NCBI GenBank assembly: GCA_003605055.1
Contig: QZKP01000020.1
Coordinates: 1 to 64,000 of the forward strand
DNA length: 64,000 bases
Reading direction: 5' to 3'
From: Desulfarculus sp.
Lineage (GTDB): Bacteria > Desulfobacterota > Desulfarculia > Desulfarculales > Desulfarculaceae
This document shows positions 1-9,527 of the stretch, in pieces; within the stretch, counting starts at the first letter, position 1, and every line of letters begins with the position of its first letter. The notes under the pieces were generated by a model. The model saw only the letters and a program-made list of their open reading frames with translations, was not told the origin of the DNA and did no database searches. A program made the translations under genes and the position numbers.

Positions 1-64
1 GTCCGGAAGCGCCAGCAGTCAGCGCAGGCTGCCGCCGTAATGAGGAATTCGCGCCTGGAGGCGC

Positions 65-430
65 GTGTACTACGGATTCGCAATGGGGAGGTCCCACCGA
101 GTCCGTAGGATCGGGCCGACCTCTGGGGTTCGGTGGGAGGGCACGTCCGTGGGGGCGAAATCGGATGTGGTGGCAGAGACGCTGCTGCCTGACCAGGCGC
201 GTGAATTGCTCGTGGCGCTCCGCCGTGTGAGTCGTGGCGATTTCAACGCTCGTCTCCCCCTCGGCTACGTGGGGCTACCCGGCGAGATCGCTTCCACCTT
301 CAACGATATCGTCGAGCAAAACGCGCGACTGGCGAGCGAACTTCGCCGATTGCGCGTGGTCGTGGGGCGAGACGGGCAGATTGGCGAACGAGCGCCGGCC
401 GGTGCAGCCCGCGGCGCCTGGGCCGGCTGC
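65..430 (+). pseudogene. HAMP-domain fragment of a histidine-kinase-like protein, cut short
   Basis: The frame from base 65 encodes a segment resembling the HAMP repeats of large cytoplasmic hybrid histidine kinases: LLVALRRVSRGDFNARLP, then GLPGEIASTFNDIVEQN, then a charged helix ending VVVGRDGQIGERA. After roughly base 385-440 the frame runs into the antisense of the tad lipoprotein gene and loses meaning, so only an N-terminal piece is present. An in-frame stop at 38-40 limits upstream extension. Codon use is less CTG/GCC-biased than the rest of the window. No kinase or receiver domain is present here. Whether this is a true rearrangement or a chimeric contig end cannot be decided from sequence alone. 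Confidence 0.55.
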
Positions 431-1395
431 CAGGACGGCGCCGGCCCGGCGGAACCCTCGCCCAACCGCTCCAGGTGGCGGCTGGCCTTGGAGTAGTAGC
501 GCGGCATGACGCTCAGGGCCAGATGGAACTGCTCCCGGGCCCCGCCCACGTCGCCCTGCATGGCCAACAGCAGGCCCAGGTTGTAGTGGGCCTTGGCCCG
601 GCCCAGCCCCTGGCCGAAGACCTGCAAGGCTTCGTCCAGGCGGCCTTCGGAGGTCAGCAGCAGGCCCAGGTTGTTGTTGGCCAGGCGGTGGCCCGGGTCC
701 AGGGCCAGGGCCCGGCGGAAGCAGGCCTCAGCCTCGGACCGGCGCCCGGCCAGGAGAAAGGACAAGCCCAGGTTGTTGTGCAGCGCCGGCCGGTCCGGGG
801 CCGACTGCAGCGCCGCGCCGAAGACGGCCATGGCCTTTTCCGGCTCCCGGTTCTGGTTATAGAGGATGCCCAGGGTGTTCTGCGCCCGCCAGAGGGAGGG
901 GTCGCGCTCCACGGCCTGGCGCAGGGCCTCCTCGGCCAGCAGACGTTCGCCCAGGGCCAGGTGGCTCAGGCCCAGGCCCTGCCAGTACACCGCCTGCTCG
1001 GGCTGCTGGCGGCACAACTCCGTGAACATCTCCTTGGCCTGGCGGAAGCTGCCTAGGCGCAGGTACAGGCCCGCGATCTTGCCCTGCAAGCGGGGCTTGG
1101 CCTGTCCTTGGGCCTGGAGCCGGGCCTGGCGGTACTGGTGCAGCGCGCCCCAGGGCTGGCCCTGGGCCGCCAGCAGGTCGCCCTGGGCCTCCATTTGGCT
1201 GGGCCCGGCGGGCGCGTTGTCCGGGTCCGGATCTTGCTCGGCCCGGGCCGCCTGCTGGACCAGGAGTTGCTCGGCCTCGCCCCGCTGCAGCCAGCGCGCG
1301 GCCGTCTGGTTGGTGCTGGCGCAGCCCAGCGGGACCAGGAGCGCCGCGGCGGCCACCAGGGCCAGGATGACACGTCGGAGATGGGTCTTGCGCAC
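265..1395 (-). CDS. tadD: TPR lipoprotein of the tad locus, C-terminus replaced at the left junction
   Basis: This is a TadD-like tetratricopeptide lipoprotein of the Flp pilus system, thought to act in the periplasm in pilus assembly. Residues 1-25 form a lipoprotein signal (VPLGC, lipidated Cys25). About five TPR units follow (motifs such as AVYWQGLGLSHLALGE, ALHNNLGLSFLLAGR, AKAHYNLGLLLAMQGD). The GTG start at 1395 has a good AAGGAGG site. It lies 10 bases after tadC and is the last gene of the operon. Homology is credible to about residue 330 (near base 400). The remaining tail, read from the HAMP-like fragment, is low-complexity Arg/Ser-rich sequence, so the native C-terminus is probably missing. 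Confidence 0.75.
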   Translation of the reverse strand: MRKTHLRRVILALVAAAALLVPLGCASTNQTAARWLQRGEAEQLLVQQAARAEQDPDPDNAPAGPSQMEAQGDLLAAQGQPWGALHQYRQARLQAQGQAKPRLQGKIAGLYLRLGSFRQAKEMFTELCRQQPEQAVYWQGLGLSHLALGERLLAEEALRQAVERDPSLWRAQNTLGILYNQNREPEKAMAVFGAALQSAPDRPALHNNLGLSFLLAGRRSEAEACFRRALALDPGHRLANNNLGLLLTSEGRLDEALQVFGQGLGRAKAHYNLGLLLAMQGDVGGAREQFHLALSVMPRYYSKASRHLERLGEGSAGPAPSWQPAQAPRAAPAGARSPICPSRPTTTRNRRSSLASRAFCSTISLKVEAISPGSPT

Positions 1396-1405
1396 GGCTG
1401 CCTCC

Positions 1406-2356
1406 TTATCTAAACAGGCCCTGGCTGACCCGGATGATGGCCGGGCCGGCCATGACCACCATGATGGCCGGAAAGATCATGAACAGCACCGGGAACAAGA
1501 GCTTCAGGGGTATCTTGGCCGCGGCCTCTTCCATCTGCTGGCGCCGCTTGGTGCGCACCGTGTCCGAGTGTACGCGCAGGGAGCGGCCCACGCTGACCCC
1601 GAAGCGGTCGGCCTGGATAAGCATGGTCACCAGGCCGCTCATTTCGTCCACCCCGCAGCGCTGGGCCAGGTTGCGCAGGGCCATGGCCCGCGGGATGCCC
1701 GCGCGCAGCTCCAGAGAGAGCAAGTTCAGCTCGCCGCCCAGGAGGGGGCAGGAAAGGGCCACCTCCTGGGACACCCGCTTGATAGCCGCGTCCAGGCCCA
1801 GCCCGGCCTCCACGGTGATCACCAGCAGGTCCAGCACGTCGGGCAGCTCGCGGGTGATGGCCTTTTGCCGCCGCCGGGTGCGCGACTCCAGGATGAGCTG
1901 GGGGGCCATGTAGCCCAGGCAGGCCGCGCCCACCAGGGCCAGGACCAGGGGCAGGGTGCCGGCCCGCTGCGGCAGGGGGCTCAGGAGCACCCACACCATG
2001 GCCAGGAGCAGGCAGGCCACCCGCAGCCCCAGGAAGATGCGGGTCGCCGAGGGGCTGCGGAAGCCGGCCCGGGCCAGGCGGTTGCGCAACTCGCTCTCCT
2101 GCCAGGCGTGGCGGGGACGGGCCGGCTCGGCCAGGCGGCTGAGCAGGGCCACCCCCAGGTCCTTGAGCGACCGGCCCGCGGGTTGATCCTCCATGCTCGG
2201 CAATCCGCCGGCCAAGCCCTCCAGGCGGCGCGCGGCCGGGTCCTGGCCGCGGCGCCAGAGCAGGAAAACGGCCAGGGCCAGGAACAGCACGCACAGCCCC
2301 GCCGCCGCCCCCACCAGCAGCAGGCCTTGGCTGTATCCGGTCAGCAGCGCGTCCAT
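1406..2356 (-). CDS. tadC: Flp pilus assembly inner-membrane platform protein TadC
   Basis: A 316-residue type II secretion F-domain membrane protein. It has an N-terminal membrane helix at about residues 10-33 (LLLVGAAAGLCVLFLALAVF), a pair of helices near 105-145, the cytoplasmic T2SF core (LPDVLDLLVITVEAGLGLDAAIKRV), and a C-terminal helix pair ending PAIMVVMAGPAIIRV. TadB and TadC together form the inner-membrane platform on which the TadA ATPase acts to polymerise Flp pilin. It starts 3 bases after the tadB stop and is clearly co-transcribed. Length and order match other tad loci. Confidence 0.9.
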   Translation of the reverse strand: MDALLTGYSQGLLLVGAAAGLCVLFLALAVFLLWRRGQDPAARRLEGLAGGLPSMEDQPAGRSLKDLGVALLSRLAEPARPRHAWQESELRNRLARAGFRSPSATRIFLGLRVACLLLAMVWVLLSPLPQRAGTLPLVLALVGAACLGYMAPQLILESRTRRRQKAITRELPDVLDLLVITVEAGLGLDAAIKRVSQEVALSCPLLGGELNLLSLELRAGIPRAMALRNLAQRCGVDEMSGLVTMLIQADRFGVSVGRSLRVHSDTVRTKRRQQMEEAAAKIPLKLLFPVLFMIFPAIMVVMAGPAIIRVSQGLFR

Positions 2357-2359
2357 GGC

Positions 2360-3328
2360 TCACACCTTCAGGTTCACCAGCTTGCGGATCACCAGGATGC
2401 CGCAGAGCTGGAATCCGCCCCCCACCATCAAGAGGGTCCGGCCCAGGGGGTGCTCGAAGAGCAGGGAGATGTAGCCGGGGCTGACGAACCACAGCACCAA
2501 CAACAGTCCCGGCGGCATCAGGGAAAGGATGAGGGCGCTGATGCGCCCCTCGGCCGACAGGGCCTTCACCTGGCGCATCAGGCTGTAGCGCTGCCGGATG
2601 ATGTAGCCCATGTTGTCCAGAATCTCGGCCAGGTTGCCGCCGGTCTCCCGCTGCAGGGCCACCGCCGTGGCGAAGAACTTCACGTCCTGCAGGCCCACCC
2701 GCTGGGCCAGGTCGGCCAGGGCGTCGTCCATGCCCTTGCCGAAGGAGTAGTCCTCGAAGGTGCGGGCCAGCTCGCCGGCCACCGGCTGCTCCAGCTCCTC
2801 GGAGGCCATGCGCAGCCCCGAGCCGAAGGAGTGGCCGGCGCGCAGGGCCCGGGCGATGAGGTCCACCGCCTCGGAGAACTGCTCGTCCAAGGCACTCAGG
2901 CGCCGTTTGCGCAAAAAGCGCAGCCAGAGCACCGGCAGCAAGAGCCCCACCACGCCCAGCAGCAGCCCCACCAACGGGGACCTCTCCACCACCCCGCCCA
3001 GGGCCCCCAGACTGGCCAGCACGCCGCCGCTGAGCACCAAGGTGCCCAGGTTGCAGGGGTTGCCGGCCTGCTGCAGGAGCAGTTGCAGGTCGGCCAGGCG
3101 CGGCAGGCGGGCCAGCAGTCGATCCAAAAAGGGGATCGAGGAGAGGGAGCGGTCCCGGAACAGGGTGTGCGCCCCCACCGGCTGGGTGAGGGCCTGGGGG
3201 GTCATGGACTCCAGGCGGCGCTGCACCGCCGCCTGCCGCGCGACGCGGCCGGCCAGCAGCAAATCCCGCGCGGCCAACCCGCCCAGGACCAGGCTGAGGA
3301 AAACCAGGAAGGTCACGCCCCAGATCAC
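2360..3328 (-). CDS. tadB: Flp pilus assembly inner-membrane platform protein TadB
   Basis: A 322-residue paralogue of TadC with the same T2SF fold. It has an N-terminal membrane anchor ([18 protein letters not shown]), a helix pair near residues 100-135, then the F-domain with [26 protein letters not shown] and the [18 protein letters not shown] segment typical of TadB, and C-terminal membrane helices. It would be the second half of the TadBC platform. The ATG at 3328 overlaps the cpaF stop in an ATGA arrangement, which implies translational coupling with the motor ATPase. Confidence 0.9.
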   Translation of the reverse strand: MIWGVTFLVFLSLVLGGLAARDLLLAGRVARQAAVQRRLESMTPQALTQPVGAHTLFRDRSLSSIPFLDRLLARLPRLADLQLLLQQAGNPCNLGTLVLSGGVLASLGALGGVVERSPLVGLLLGVVGLLLPVLWLRFLRKRRLSALDEQFSEAVDLIARALRAGHSFGSGLRMASEELEQPVAGELARTFEDYSFGKGMDDALADLAQRVGLQDVKFFATAVALQRETGGNLAEILDNMGYIIRQRYSLMRQVKALSAEGRISALILSLMPPGLLLVLWFVSPGYISLLFEHPLGRTLLMVGGGFQLCGILVIRKLVNLKV

Positions 3329-4686
3329 TGCCCGCCCCCCTCCTGCCAGCCGGCGGAGAAGATGTCGCCGTCCAGGTCAATGCCGAAGGAGGCGATGCGA
3401 TCGCTCCAGCGGGCCCGGATGCCGGTGGGCCCGAACTGGCCCAGCACCCGGCCGCGCTCGTCCAGCCCGGTCTGGTGAAAGCGGAATATCTCCTGCATGG
3501 TCAGGGTGTCGCCCTCCATGCCCGTGATTTCCTGCACGCTGGTCAGGCGGCGGGAGCCGTCGGCCAGGCGCGAAACCTGGACGATCACGTGGACCGCGCT
3601 GGCGATCTGCTGCCGGATGGCCTTGTCGGGTATATCCAGGCCGGCCATGGACATCATGGTCTCCAGGCGGCTGATGGCGTCGCGCGGGCTGTTGGCGTGG
3701 ACGGTGGTCAGGCTGCCGTCGTGGCCGGTGTTCATGGCCTGCATCATGTCCAGGGCCTCGCCGCCGCGCACCTCGCCCACCACGATGCGGTCCGGCCGCA
3801 TGCGCAGGCTGTTGCGCACCAGGTCGCGCATGGTCACCTCGCCCAGACCCTCGATGTTGGGCGGGCGCGTCTCCAGGCGCACCACGTGGTCCTGCTGGAG
3901 TTGCAACTCGGCCGAGTCCTCGATGGTCACGATGCGCTCATTGCTGGGGATGAAGGCGCTGAGCACGTTCAGTAGCGTGGTCTTGCCGGTGCCGGTGCCG
4001 CCGCTGATCAGGACGTTGAGCCGGGACTTGACCACCGCCTCCAGGAACTTGGCCGCCGCCGCGGTGAAGGCGCCCAGGCGTATGAGATCGTCCACCTTCA
4101 AGGGGTCCACGGCGAATTTGCGGATGGACAGGCAGGGGCCGTCCAGGGCCAGGGGCCCGATGATGGCGTTGACGCGGCTGCCGTCGGCCAGACGGGCGTC
4201 CACCATGGGCGAGGCCTCGTCTATGCGCCGGCCCACGGCGCTGGCGATCTTGTCTATGATCTTGAGTAGGTGCTGGTCGTCGCGGAAGCGCACCGCCACC
4301 TTTTGCAGCCGCCCGCCCCGCTCCACGTAGACCCGGTCCGGCCCGTTGACCAGTATCTCGCTCAGGCTGGGGTCGGCCAGCAGCGGCTCCAAGGGCCCCA
4401 GGCCCAGGACCTCGTTCTTGATCTCCCAGGCCAGGTGCTCGCGCTCCTGGTGCGTGAGGGGGTCGGGCTCGCCGGCCACCACCAGGCGGATGGCCTCCTC
4501 CAGGTCCTTCTCGGCCTTATCCTTGTCGCTGCCGCTGAGGGCCGCCAGGTCCAACTGCTCGATGACCTTGTAGTGCACCCGGGCCTTGAAGTCCTGCAGG
4601 GCCCGCTCGCGGGTGCTGTCGCCCTGCTCCGCCTCCAGGACTCCCCCGTTAATGGCGCTCACCCCCAGCCGGCTGCGCAGGCTCAC
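3325..4686 (-). CDS. cpaF: Flp pilus motor ATPase CpaF/TadA
   Basis: A 453-residue secretion ATPase that powers pilus extension and retraction. The Walker A motif [12 protein letters not shown] is near residue 230, followed by the Asp box ([12 protein letters not shown]), Walker B ([17 protein letters not shown]) and the His box ([12 protein letters not shown]). The N-terminal half carries the TadA-type domain with [13 protein letters not shown]-like sequence. The frame is open further upstream, but the start is the GTG at 4686, which overlaps the cpaE stop (GTGA) and gives the family-typical length. It is coupled to cpaE upstream and tadB downstream. Confidence 0.92.
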   Translation of the reverse strand: MSLRSRLGVSAINGGVLEAEQGDSTRERALQDFKARVHYKVIEQLDLAALSGSDKDKAEKDLEEAIRLVVAGEPDPLTHQEREHLAWEIKNEVLGLGPLEPLLADPSLSEILVNGPDRVYVERGGRLQKVAVRFRDDQHLLKIIDKIASAVGRRIDEASPMVDARLADGSRVNAIIGPLALDGPCLSIRKFAVDPLKVDDLIRLGAFTAAAAKFLEAVVKSRLNVLISGGTGTGKTTLLNVLSAFIPSNERIVTIEDSAELQLQQDHVVRLETRPPNIEGLGEVTMRDLVRNSLRMRPDRIVVGEVRGGEALDMMQAMNTGHDGSLTTVHANSPRDAISRLETMMSMAGLDIPDKAIRQQIASAVHVIVQVSRLADGSRRLTSVQEITGMEGDTLTMQEIFRFHQTGLDERGRVLGQFGPTGIRARWSDRIASFGIDLDGDIFSAGWQEGGGQ

Positions 4687-5819
4687 GGCGTCCCTCCCTG
4701 CCCGGCCAGGAGGAGGCGGGCCAGCTTGGCCGTCTCGCGGGACCACTTGCTGCGGGGCCAGTCGCGCGCCGCCGGGCGGCCGGCGTTGGCCGCCTGCATC
4801 AGAGTGGCGCTGTCGTTGGGCAGATAGGCCAGGGGGCGGTCGGCCAGCACCCGCTCCACCTCCCGGGCCGGCACGCACTGCTTGGCGCCGTAGCGGTTGA
4901 TCACCACCTTGAGCTTGCCGTTGCGGTGGCCCAGGCTGCGGCCCAGCTCCAGCACCCGCCGGGCGGCCTTGAGCCCCAGCACCGTGGGCTCGGTGACCAG
5001 CAGCACCAACTCGGCCCGGTCCAGGGTGGCCAGGCCGGCCTCCTCCAGGCGGGGGGGCAGGTCGGCCAGCACCAGGGCGTGGTTGTCCTGCAGGTGCTCC
5101 AGGGCCCGTTCCACGTGGGGGGTCTTGATCTCTTCGGCCACCACGGCGTCGCCCGGCGCGGCCAGAAAGCGCAGGCCCGGCGCGACCTCGTGCAGCAGGC
5201 TGTCCAGCAGCAGGGAATCCAGGCGCTTGTAGTCCTCGGCCACCTGGGCCAGGCTGCGGCGCACCGGCAGGTCCAGCAGTGAGGCCAGGTCGCCCTTGGC
5301 CAGGTCCAGGTCGATCAGGGCCACGCGGGAGCCCAGCTCCTGGCTGGCGATCCAGGCCAGGCTCAGCACCAGGGAGCTGGTGCCCACCCCGCCCTTGACC
5401 CCCATCACCGCCAGCAGGCGGCCGGCGGCGTGGCCGGCGGCGCTCTCCCGCCACAGCCGCTGCACTGTGTCATTGAACTGCTGGTCCTCCACCGAGGCCG
5501 GCAGGTATTCCCGCACCCCCAGGCGCATGGCCCGCAGGATCACGTCCGGCTCCTGGGCCTGGGCGTAGGCCACCACCGAGCCGCCGGGCACGCTGCGCCG
5601 CAGGCGCCCCAGCATATCCTCCAGCCCCAAGGAGTTGGGGTCGTACTCCACCAAGAGTATCTCCGGCTGCACCTGCACCGCCTTGCGCTCGAACTCCTCG
5701 GCCGAGTTCACCAGCCCCGCCAGGCGGGCCCGCGGCGCGGCGGCCACCATCTGGCGCAGGCGCTCGCCGCCGGCGCGCGTGAGATGGTAGGCCAGGACCT
5801 GGGATTGCTTGCTGCTCAC
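4683..5819 (-). CDS. cpaE: Pilus localisation ATPase CpaE/TadZ
   Basis: A 378-residue protein with an N-terminal receiver-like domain (about 1-125: [44 protein letters not shown]) and a C-terminal MinD/ParA-type ATPase domain starting with the deviant P-loop [10 protein letters not shown] (Lys142). In other tad systems TadZ/CpaE targets the pilus machine to a pole. The receiver-like half has no obvious phosphorylation site, as is usual in this family. It lies between the TadG-like gene and cpaF in the tad operon. Confidence 0.88.
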   Translation of the reverse strand: MSSKQSQVLAYHLTRAGGERLRQMVAAAPRARLAGLVNSAEEFERKAVQVQPEILLVEYDPNSLGLEDMLGRLRRSVPGGSVVAYAQAQEPDVILRAMRLGVREYLPASVEDQQFNDTVQRLWRESAAGHAAGRLLAVMGVKGGVGTSSLVLSLAWIASQELGSRVALIDLDLAKGDLASLLDLPVRRSLAQVAEDYKRLDSLLLDSLLHEVAPGLRFLAAPGDAVVAEEIKTPHVERALEHLQDNHALVLADLPPRLEEAGLATLDRAELVLLVTEPTVLGLKAARRVLELGRSLGHRNGKLKVVINRYGAKQCVPAREVERVLADRPLAYLPNDSATLMQAANAGRPAARDWPRSKWSRETAKLARLLLAGQGGTP

Positions 5820-5828
5820 GACGGTCCT

Positions 5829-6887
5829 CTACTTGACCAGCTTGGGGGTGGCGGCGCGGGTGCCGTAGTTGCCCCCGCCGGTGGAGCTGCCCGGGGCCAC
5901 CATGCCGCATTCCAGGGTGGCGATGAGGTCCTTGTCCGGCGCTGGACGCACCTGGGTGATCTTCAGGTGGGCGAAGCCTGCTATGGTAGCCGTGCTGGCC
6001 CCGCCGCCGCCGCTGATCACCGGCACCATCACCACCCACTCGTCGGCCACCCCGTCGCCGTTGGTATCCGTGCCCCGGCTTTGGAACAGATCGGCCAGCG
6101 TGTTGAAGACGTTGTTGCTCAGCACGCCGTTGGTAACGTTGACTTGGTCCCCCAGGTTCAGGGCGGGCATGGGCAGGGTTCCGTTCAGATAGTCCATGAC
6201 GTGGGGGTCGTTGGCCGGGGAGGTAAAGAACGTGGTCCACTCGGCGTTCTCGTTGCCCTCGGCGTGGAACTCGATGGACTCGCCGCAGTTGGGGCCGCTG
6301 CCGCCCTGCAGGGCCGTGTCCTTGATGGCGATGGGCAGGTCCACCGTGCCCGCGGGCACGTCTCCGGCGTAGCCCAGGTGGGCGGTGGCGGTGGCGGTGA
6401 TGGGCACCTGGGTCAAACCCACCACACCGGCGAACAGGGTGCCCACCGGCCCGTTGGCCAGGCTGTCGCGGCGCAGCACCACCCGGCAGGCCGAGAGGTA
6501 GTCCGGATTGCTGCTGGGACCGATGTGCTCGGGGTCGAACTGGGCGGCGGAAGCTGCCCACAGGCCCATGGTCACGTCCTGCTCCAGAAGCTCCAGGCTC
6601 ACCCCGCCGGCCTGATTGGCCAGGGCCACCTGCTGGGCGGTGGCCAGGGCCGTGTCGGACTGGGCGCTCACGTGGTTGCTGGCGTCCCAGGTGATCAGGG
6701 TGGCCGCGCCGGCCAGGGCCGCGGCGTCGGCGGCGTTTTGCAGCTCGGCCTTGGTGGTGTAGAGCAGGCCCAAGTCCACGCCGGCGGCGATCATGGCCAA
6801 CAGGGCCGAAAGCATCACCGCAATGATGGTGGCCACGCCGGCCCGGTCCTGCCGCCAGAGGCGGGCGAGCTTACCAAGCCCAGTCAT
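5829..6887 (-). CDS. tadG: TadG-like pilus-associated membrane protein
   Basis: A 352-residue protein with an N-terminal Tad domain: DRAGVATIIAVMLSALLAMIA is the pilin-like membrane segment, followed by VDLGLLYTTKAELQNAADAAALAGA, the signature of TadG-like pseudopilin-domain proteins. The remainder is a predicted extracytoplasmic domain rich in Gly, Thr and Asn. A calcium-loop-like stretch (DTNGDGVADEW) lies near residue 275. I chose the ATG at 6887 (MTGLGKLARL), which overlaps the end of cpaC by 17 bases, rather than the upstream frame-open ATG. The exact role of TadG in pilus assembly is not firmly established. Confidence 0.8.
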   Translation of the reverse strand: MTGLGKLARLWRQDRAGVATIIAVMLSALLAMIAAGVDLGLLYTTKAELQNAADAAALAGAATLITWDASNHVSAQSDTALATAQQVALANQAGGVSLELLEQDVTMGLWAASAAQFDPEHIGPSSNPDYLSACRVVLRRDSLANGPVGTLFAGVVGLTQVPITATATAHLGYAGDVPAGTVDLPIAIKDTALQGGSGPNCGESIEFHAEGNENAEWTTFFTSPANDPHVMDYLNGTLPMPALNLGDQVNVTNGVLSNNVFNTLADLFQSRGTDTNGDGVADEWVVMVPVISGGGGASTATIAGFAHLKITQVRPAPDKDLIATLECGMVAPGSSTGGGNYGTRAATPKLVK

Positions 6888-8253
6888 GGCCAAAGCGCCC
6901 TTCCATTTCCTGGAAAGACATCGGCGGCCCCGGCCGCAGGCGGCGGGGGTAGGCCATCTTGCCCAGGAGGAACAGGGAGAAGTCATCCGGCTCGTGGAAG
7001 ATGCCCGCCGGGGCCGGGGCCGGCTCGCCGCTGCCCGGCCGCACGATGCGGGGGGTGACCACGATCAGAAGCTCGGTCTTCTTCTTCTTGAACTCGGTGC
7101 TGCGGAACAGGGCCCCCAGGATGGGCAGGTCGCCCAGCACCGGGAACTTGGCCACGGCCTGGGACAGGTCGTCGCGGAACAGGCCGGCCATGGCGAAGCT
7201 CTGGCCGTCGGCCAGCTCCAACTGGGTCTTGGCCCGGCGGGTGATCAGCCCCGGCACGGTGAAGCCCTGCACCACCACCGCGGTGGTGAAGTCCAGGTCG
7301 CTCACCTCCGGGGCCACGGTCAGGCGGATGCGGCCGCCGGGGCGGATCTCGGGGGTGAAGGCCAACTGCACGCCGAATTTCTTGAACTCGATGGTGATGT
7401 TCTCCCGCTGGGGCACCGGGATGGGGAACTCGCCGCCGGCCAGGAAATCGGCCTTCTGGCCGCTGGCCGCCACCAGGTTGGGCTCGGCCAGGATCTTGGC
7501 CAGGCCGTTCTCCTTGAGGATGTCCAGAAAGCCCATGAAGCGGGCGTTGCCATCCTTGAAGCCGCCCATGAGCGTGACCTTGTCCGAGAGCACGATCTCG
7601 CTGCCCGCGGTGTCCTTGGGCTTGATGAGGTTGCCCAGCAGGGTGAAGAGGAAGTCGCCGGTCAGGGGGTTTAAGATGGCCAGGTTGATGTTCATGCGCT
7701 TGGTGACCCTGCGGCTCACCTCGGCGAAGCGCACCTGTATCTCCACCTGCTGGTTGCCCCCCACCTCCAGCAGGCTGGTGAATCGTTTGGGAGCGAAGAC
7801 TTGGGCCAGGGCCTCGGCTTGCTTCTTGGCCTCCAGGGTGGAGACGCTGCCCGAAAGCACCACCGCGCCCTCCAGCTCGCGCACCTCCACCGGCTCCGAG
7901 GGCAGTATCTGGTACAGCCTCTCCTTGAGGCGGGTGAGGTCGCGCACCACCTGCACCTCGAATACGGTCAGCAGGCGGTCGCTGCGGTCCCAGAGGCTGA
8001 CGTTGGTGCTCCCCACCTGGCGGGCATTGAGGTAGAGCTGTTGGGGGGTGATCACGACCACGTCGGCCACCTCCGGGCGGCCCACGCTTACCCGCCCCAC
8101 CGGCTGGGGCAGCTTTATCAGGCGGGAGTGATTCAGCTTGACGGTCTCGCGGTGCACGGCGGGGCCGGCGGCCTGGGCGGCGCCCCTCACGGCCAGAGCC
8201 GTTGTCCCCAGAAGACACAAGCAAAGTATGATGAACAGGCCCTGTCTGCGCAC
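6871..8253 (-). CDS. cpaC: Flp pilus outer-membrane secretin CpaC/RcpA
   Basis: A 460-residue secretin with a signal peptide (LFIILCLCLLGTTALAVRGAAQA). An N-terminal pilus/BON region follows (LPQPVGRVSVGRPEVADVVV, then VVLSGSVSTLEAKKQAEAL). The C-terminal secretin domain contains LAEPNLVAASGQKADFLAGGEFP and VPGLITRRAKTQLELADGQ, and ends LGDLPILGALFRS...TELLIVVTPRIV. It forms the outer-membrane pore for the Flp pilus. Two GTG codons could start it; the one at 8253 is spaced about 6 bases from GGAGA and is preferred over 8259. Confidence 0.92.
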   Translation of the reverse strand: MRRQGLFIILCLCLLGTTALAVRGAAQAAGPAVHRETVKLNHSRLIKLPQPVGRVSVGRPEVADVVVITPQQLYLNARQVGSTNVSLWDRSDRLLTVFEVQVVRDLTRLKERLYQILPSEPVEVRELEGAVVLSGSVSTLEAKKQAEALAQVFAPKRFTSLLEVGGNQQVEIQVRFAEVSRRVTKRMNINLAILNPLTGDFLFTLLGNLIKPKDTAGSEIVLSDKVTLMGGFKDGNARFMGFLDILKENGLAKILAEPNLVAASGQKADFLAGGEFPIPVPQRENITIEFKKFGVQLAFTPEIRPGGRIRLTVAPEVSDLDFTTAVVVQGFTVPGLITRRAKTQLELADGQSFAMAGLFRDDLSQAVAKFPVLGDLPILGALFRSTEFKKKKTELLIVVTPRIVRPGSGEPAPAPAGIFHEPDDFSLFLLGKMAYPRRLRPGPPMSFQEMEGRFGHDWAW

Positions 8254-8266
8254 GCGCACTCTCCGG

Positions 8267-9103
8267 CTATAGGTTTTGCTGGCTTCTCTTCACCCCCTTG
8301 ATCAACTCGACCACCACCCCCTGGCCGGTGCCGGCCGGCTTGGCCGCCGCCGGTTTGGGCGCGGCCGGCTTGGCCGCCGCGCCGGGCGCCAACCCCGACA
8401 GCCGCACCCCCCGGCCGTCCCCGCCGGCCCGATCCATCTGGTTGCGCAGGGAGAGCACCACCCGGCCCTCGTTGGAAGCCAGGGCCAGGGTCTCGGCCTG
8501 CTCGGGCTTCAGTTGCAGAGTGACCACCTTCACCTTTTGCGCGGGGGCCTTGCCGCTCTTGGCGTCTCGCTCCACCTTTTCGCCCACGCTGAGCACCGGG
8601 ATGTTCTCCAGCACGGTGGCGCTCACCGGGTCGTTGCGGAAGCTGCCCTGGCCCAGGGTGGCCAGCACGTCCACCCGGTCGCCGGGCTGCACGAAGCCCC
8701 CCACCCCTATCACCTCGTTGACGCGAACGGTCATGGCCCGATACCCCTGGGGCACCACCGCCGAGAGCCCGCCGGCCGCCCCCGGCGGGGCCAGCTTGGA
8801 CGCCAGCACCACCTCGCCCTTGAACAGGGGCCCCTTGAGCACCCGGCCCGCCATCCTCTCCCGCTGGGCGAAGCGCCCTTCGGGCAGGTTGGCCACCGGC
8901 CATTGCTGCACGGCCAGGTCCGCGGCCTGCAACTTGTGCCCGGCCGGCAGCACCCGGGCCGCCACCACCACCGGCGCCTGTTGCAAAAGAGGACGTTTGT
9001 CCAGGGAGGCCTGGGCGCTCATCCAGCGATGGGCGCCCCAGGCCGCCAGGCCGGCCAGCAGCACCGACAGGACCAGAAAGATTAAAGGGGCTTTGCTCTT
9101 CAT
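8267..9103 (-). CDS. cpaB: Flp pilus assembly protein CpaB/RcpC
   Basis: A 278-residue protein with one N-terminal membrane anchor (APLIFLVLSVLLAGLAAWGAH) and a SAF domain (VVVAARVLPAGHKLQAADL, then GRVLKGPLFKGEVVLASKL), followed by the CpaB C-terminal beta domain (YRAMTVRVNEVIGVGGFVQPGDRVDVLAT). CpaB/RcpC is thought to help assemble or modulate the secretin. The C-terminal 35 residues are an Ala/Lys/Pro-rich tail, unlike the compact ends of many homologues. It lies between tadE and cpaC in the standard tad order. Confidence 0.9.
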   Translation of the reverse strand: MKSKAPLIFLVLSVLLAGLAAWGAHRWMSAQASLDKRPLLQQAPVVVAARVLPAGHKLQAADLAVQQWPVANLPEGRFAQRERMAGRVLKGPLFKGEVVLASKLAPPGAAGGLSAVVPQGYRAMTVRVNEVIGVGGFVQPGDRVDVLATLGQGSFRNDPVSATVLENIPVLSVGEKVERDAKSGKAPAQKVKVVTLQLKPEQAETLALASNEGRVVLSLRNQMDRAGGDGRGVRLSGLAPGAAAKPAAPKPAAAKPAGTGQGVVVELIKGVKRSQQNL

Positions 9104-9113
9104 GGTGACTGCC

Positions 9114-9527
9114 TCACTCGTGGCGCATGACCGTGGTGGCGCTCAGGTTGACCGTGCTCAGGACCCCCGGCACCAAGGCTCCCAGCACCGGCAGTTGGTA
9201 CGGGCTATCCACCTGCACCGTCACCAGGGCGCCGGCCCCGTTGGTGGCCCCGGTGGAGGTGACGGTGACCGTGCCCGGAAAGCCGGCCTGCTGCAATAGG
9301 GTCTGCACGTGCTGCACTACGTCCTGGTCGCTGAAGCCGTCGGGGTTGAGCAGGCTGCCCAGCCGGGCCCCCTCGCGGCTGGCGTTGACCAGCATCTGCT
9401 TGGAGTACCAGGCCGCGCCCAGCTCCACCACGCCGAAGACCAGAATCAACAGCAGGGGCAGGAATAGAGCGAACTCCACGGCCACCGAGCCGCGGCGCCC
9501 TCGCCAGAGCCGGAGCAGGCTCCTCAT
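9114..9527 (-). CDS. tadE: Minor pseudopilin TadE-like protein
   Basis: A 137-residue protein with the TadE signature: a short basic N-terminus, then GSVAVEFALFLPLLLILVFGVVELG (processing before the hydrophobic segment, Glu at +5 of the mature form), then NASREGARLG. TadE proteins are pseudopilins cleaved by the prepilin peptidase and needed for Flp pilus biogenesis. The start codon overlaps the tadV stop (ATGA), so translation is probably coupled. Confidence 0.88.
   Translation of the reverse strand: MRSLLRLWRGRRGSVAVEFALFLPLLLILVFGVVELGAAWYSKQMLVNASREGARLGSLLNPDGFSDQDVVQHVQTLLQQAGFPGTVTVTSTGATNGAGALVTVQVDSPYQLPVLGALVPGVLSTVNLSATTVMRHE

Noticed and set aside
866-3478. An 870-codon open frame on the plus strand across the tad genes
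   Set aside because: It is antisense to tadB, tadC and cpaF, has Gln/His/Ala-rich low-complexity composition with no domain, and arises from the GC-biased third codon positions of the real genes. The same holds for other long frames opposite real genes, such as 5430-7058, 18855-21308, 42181-44163 and 56607-58805.
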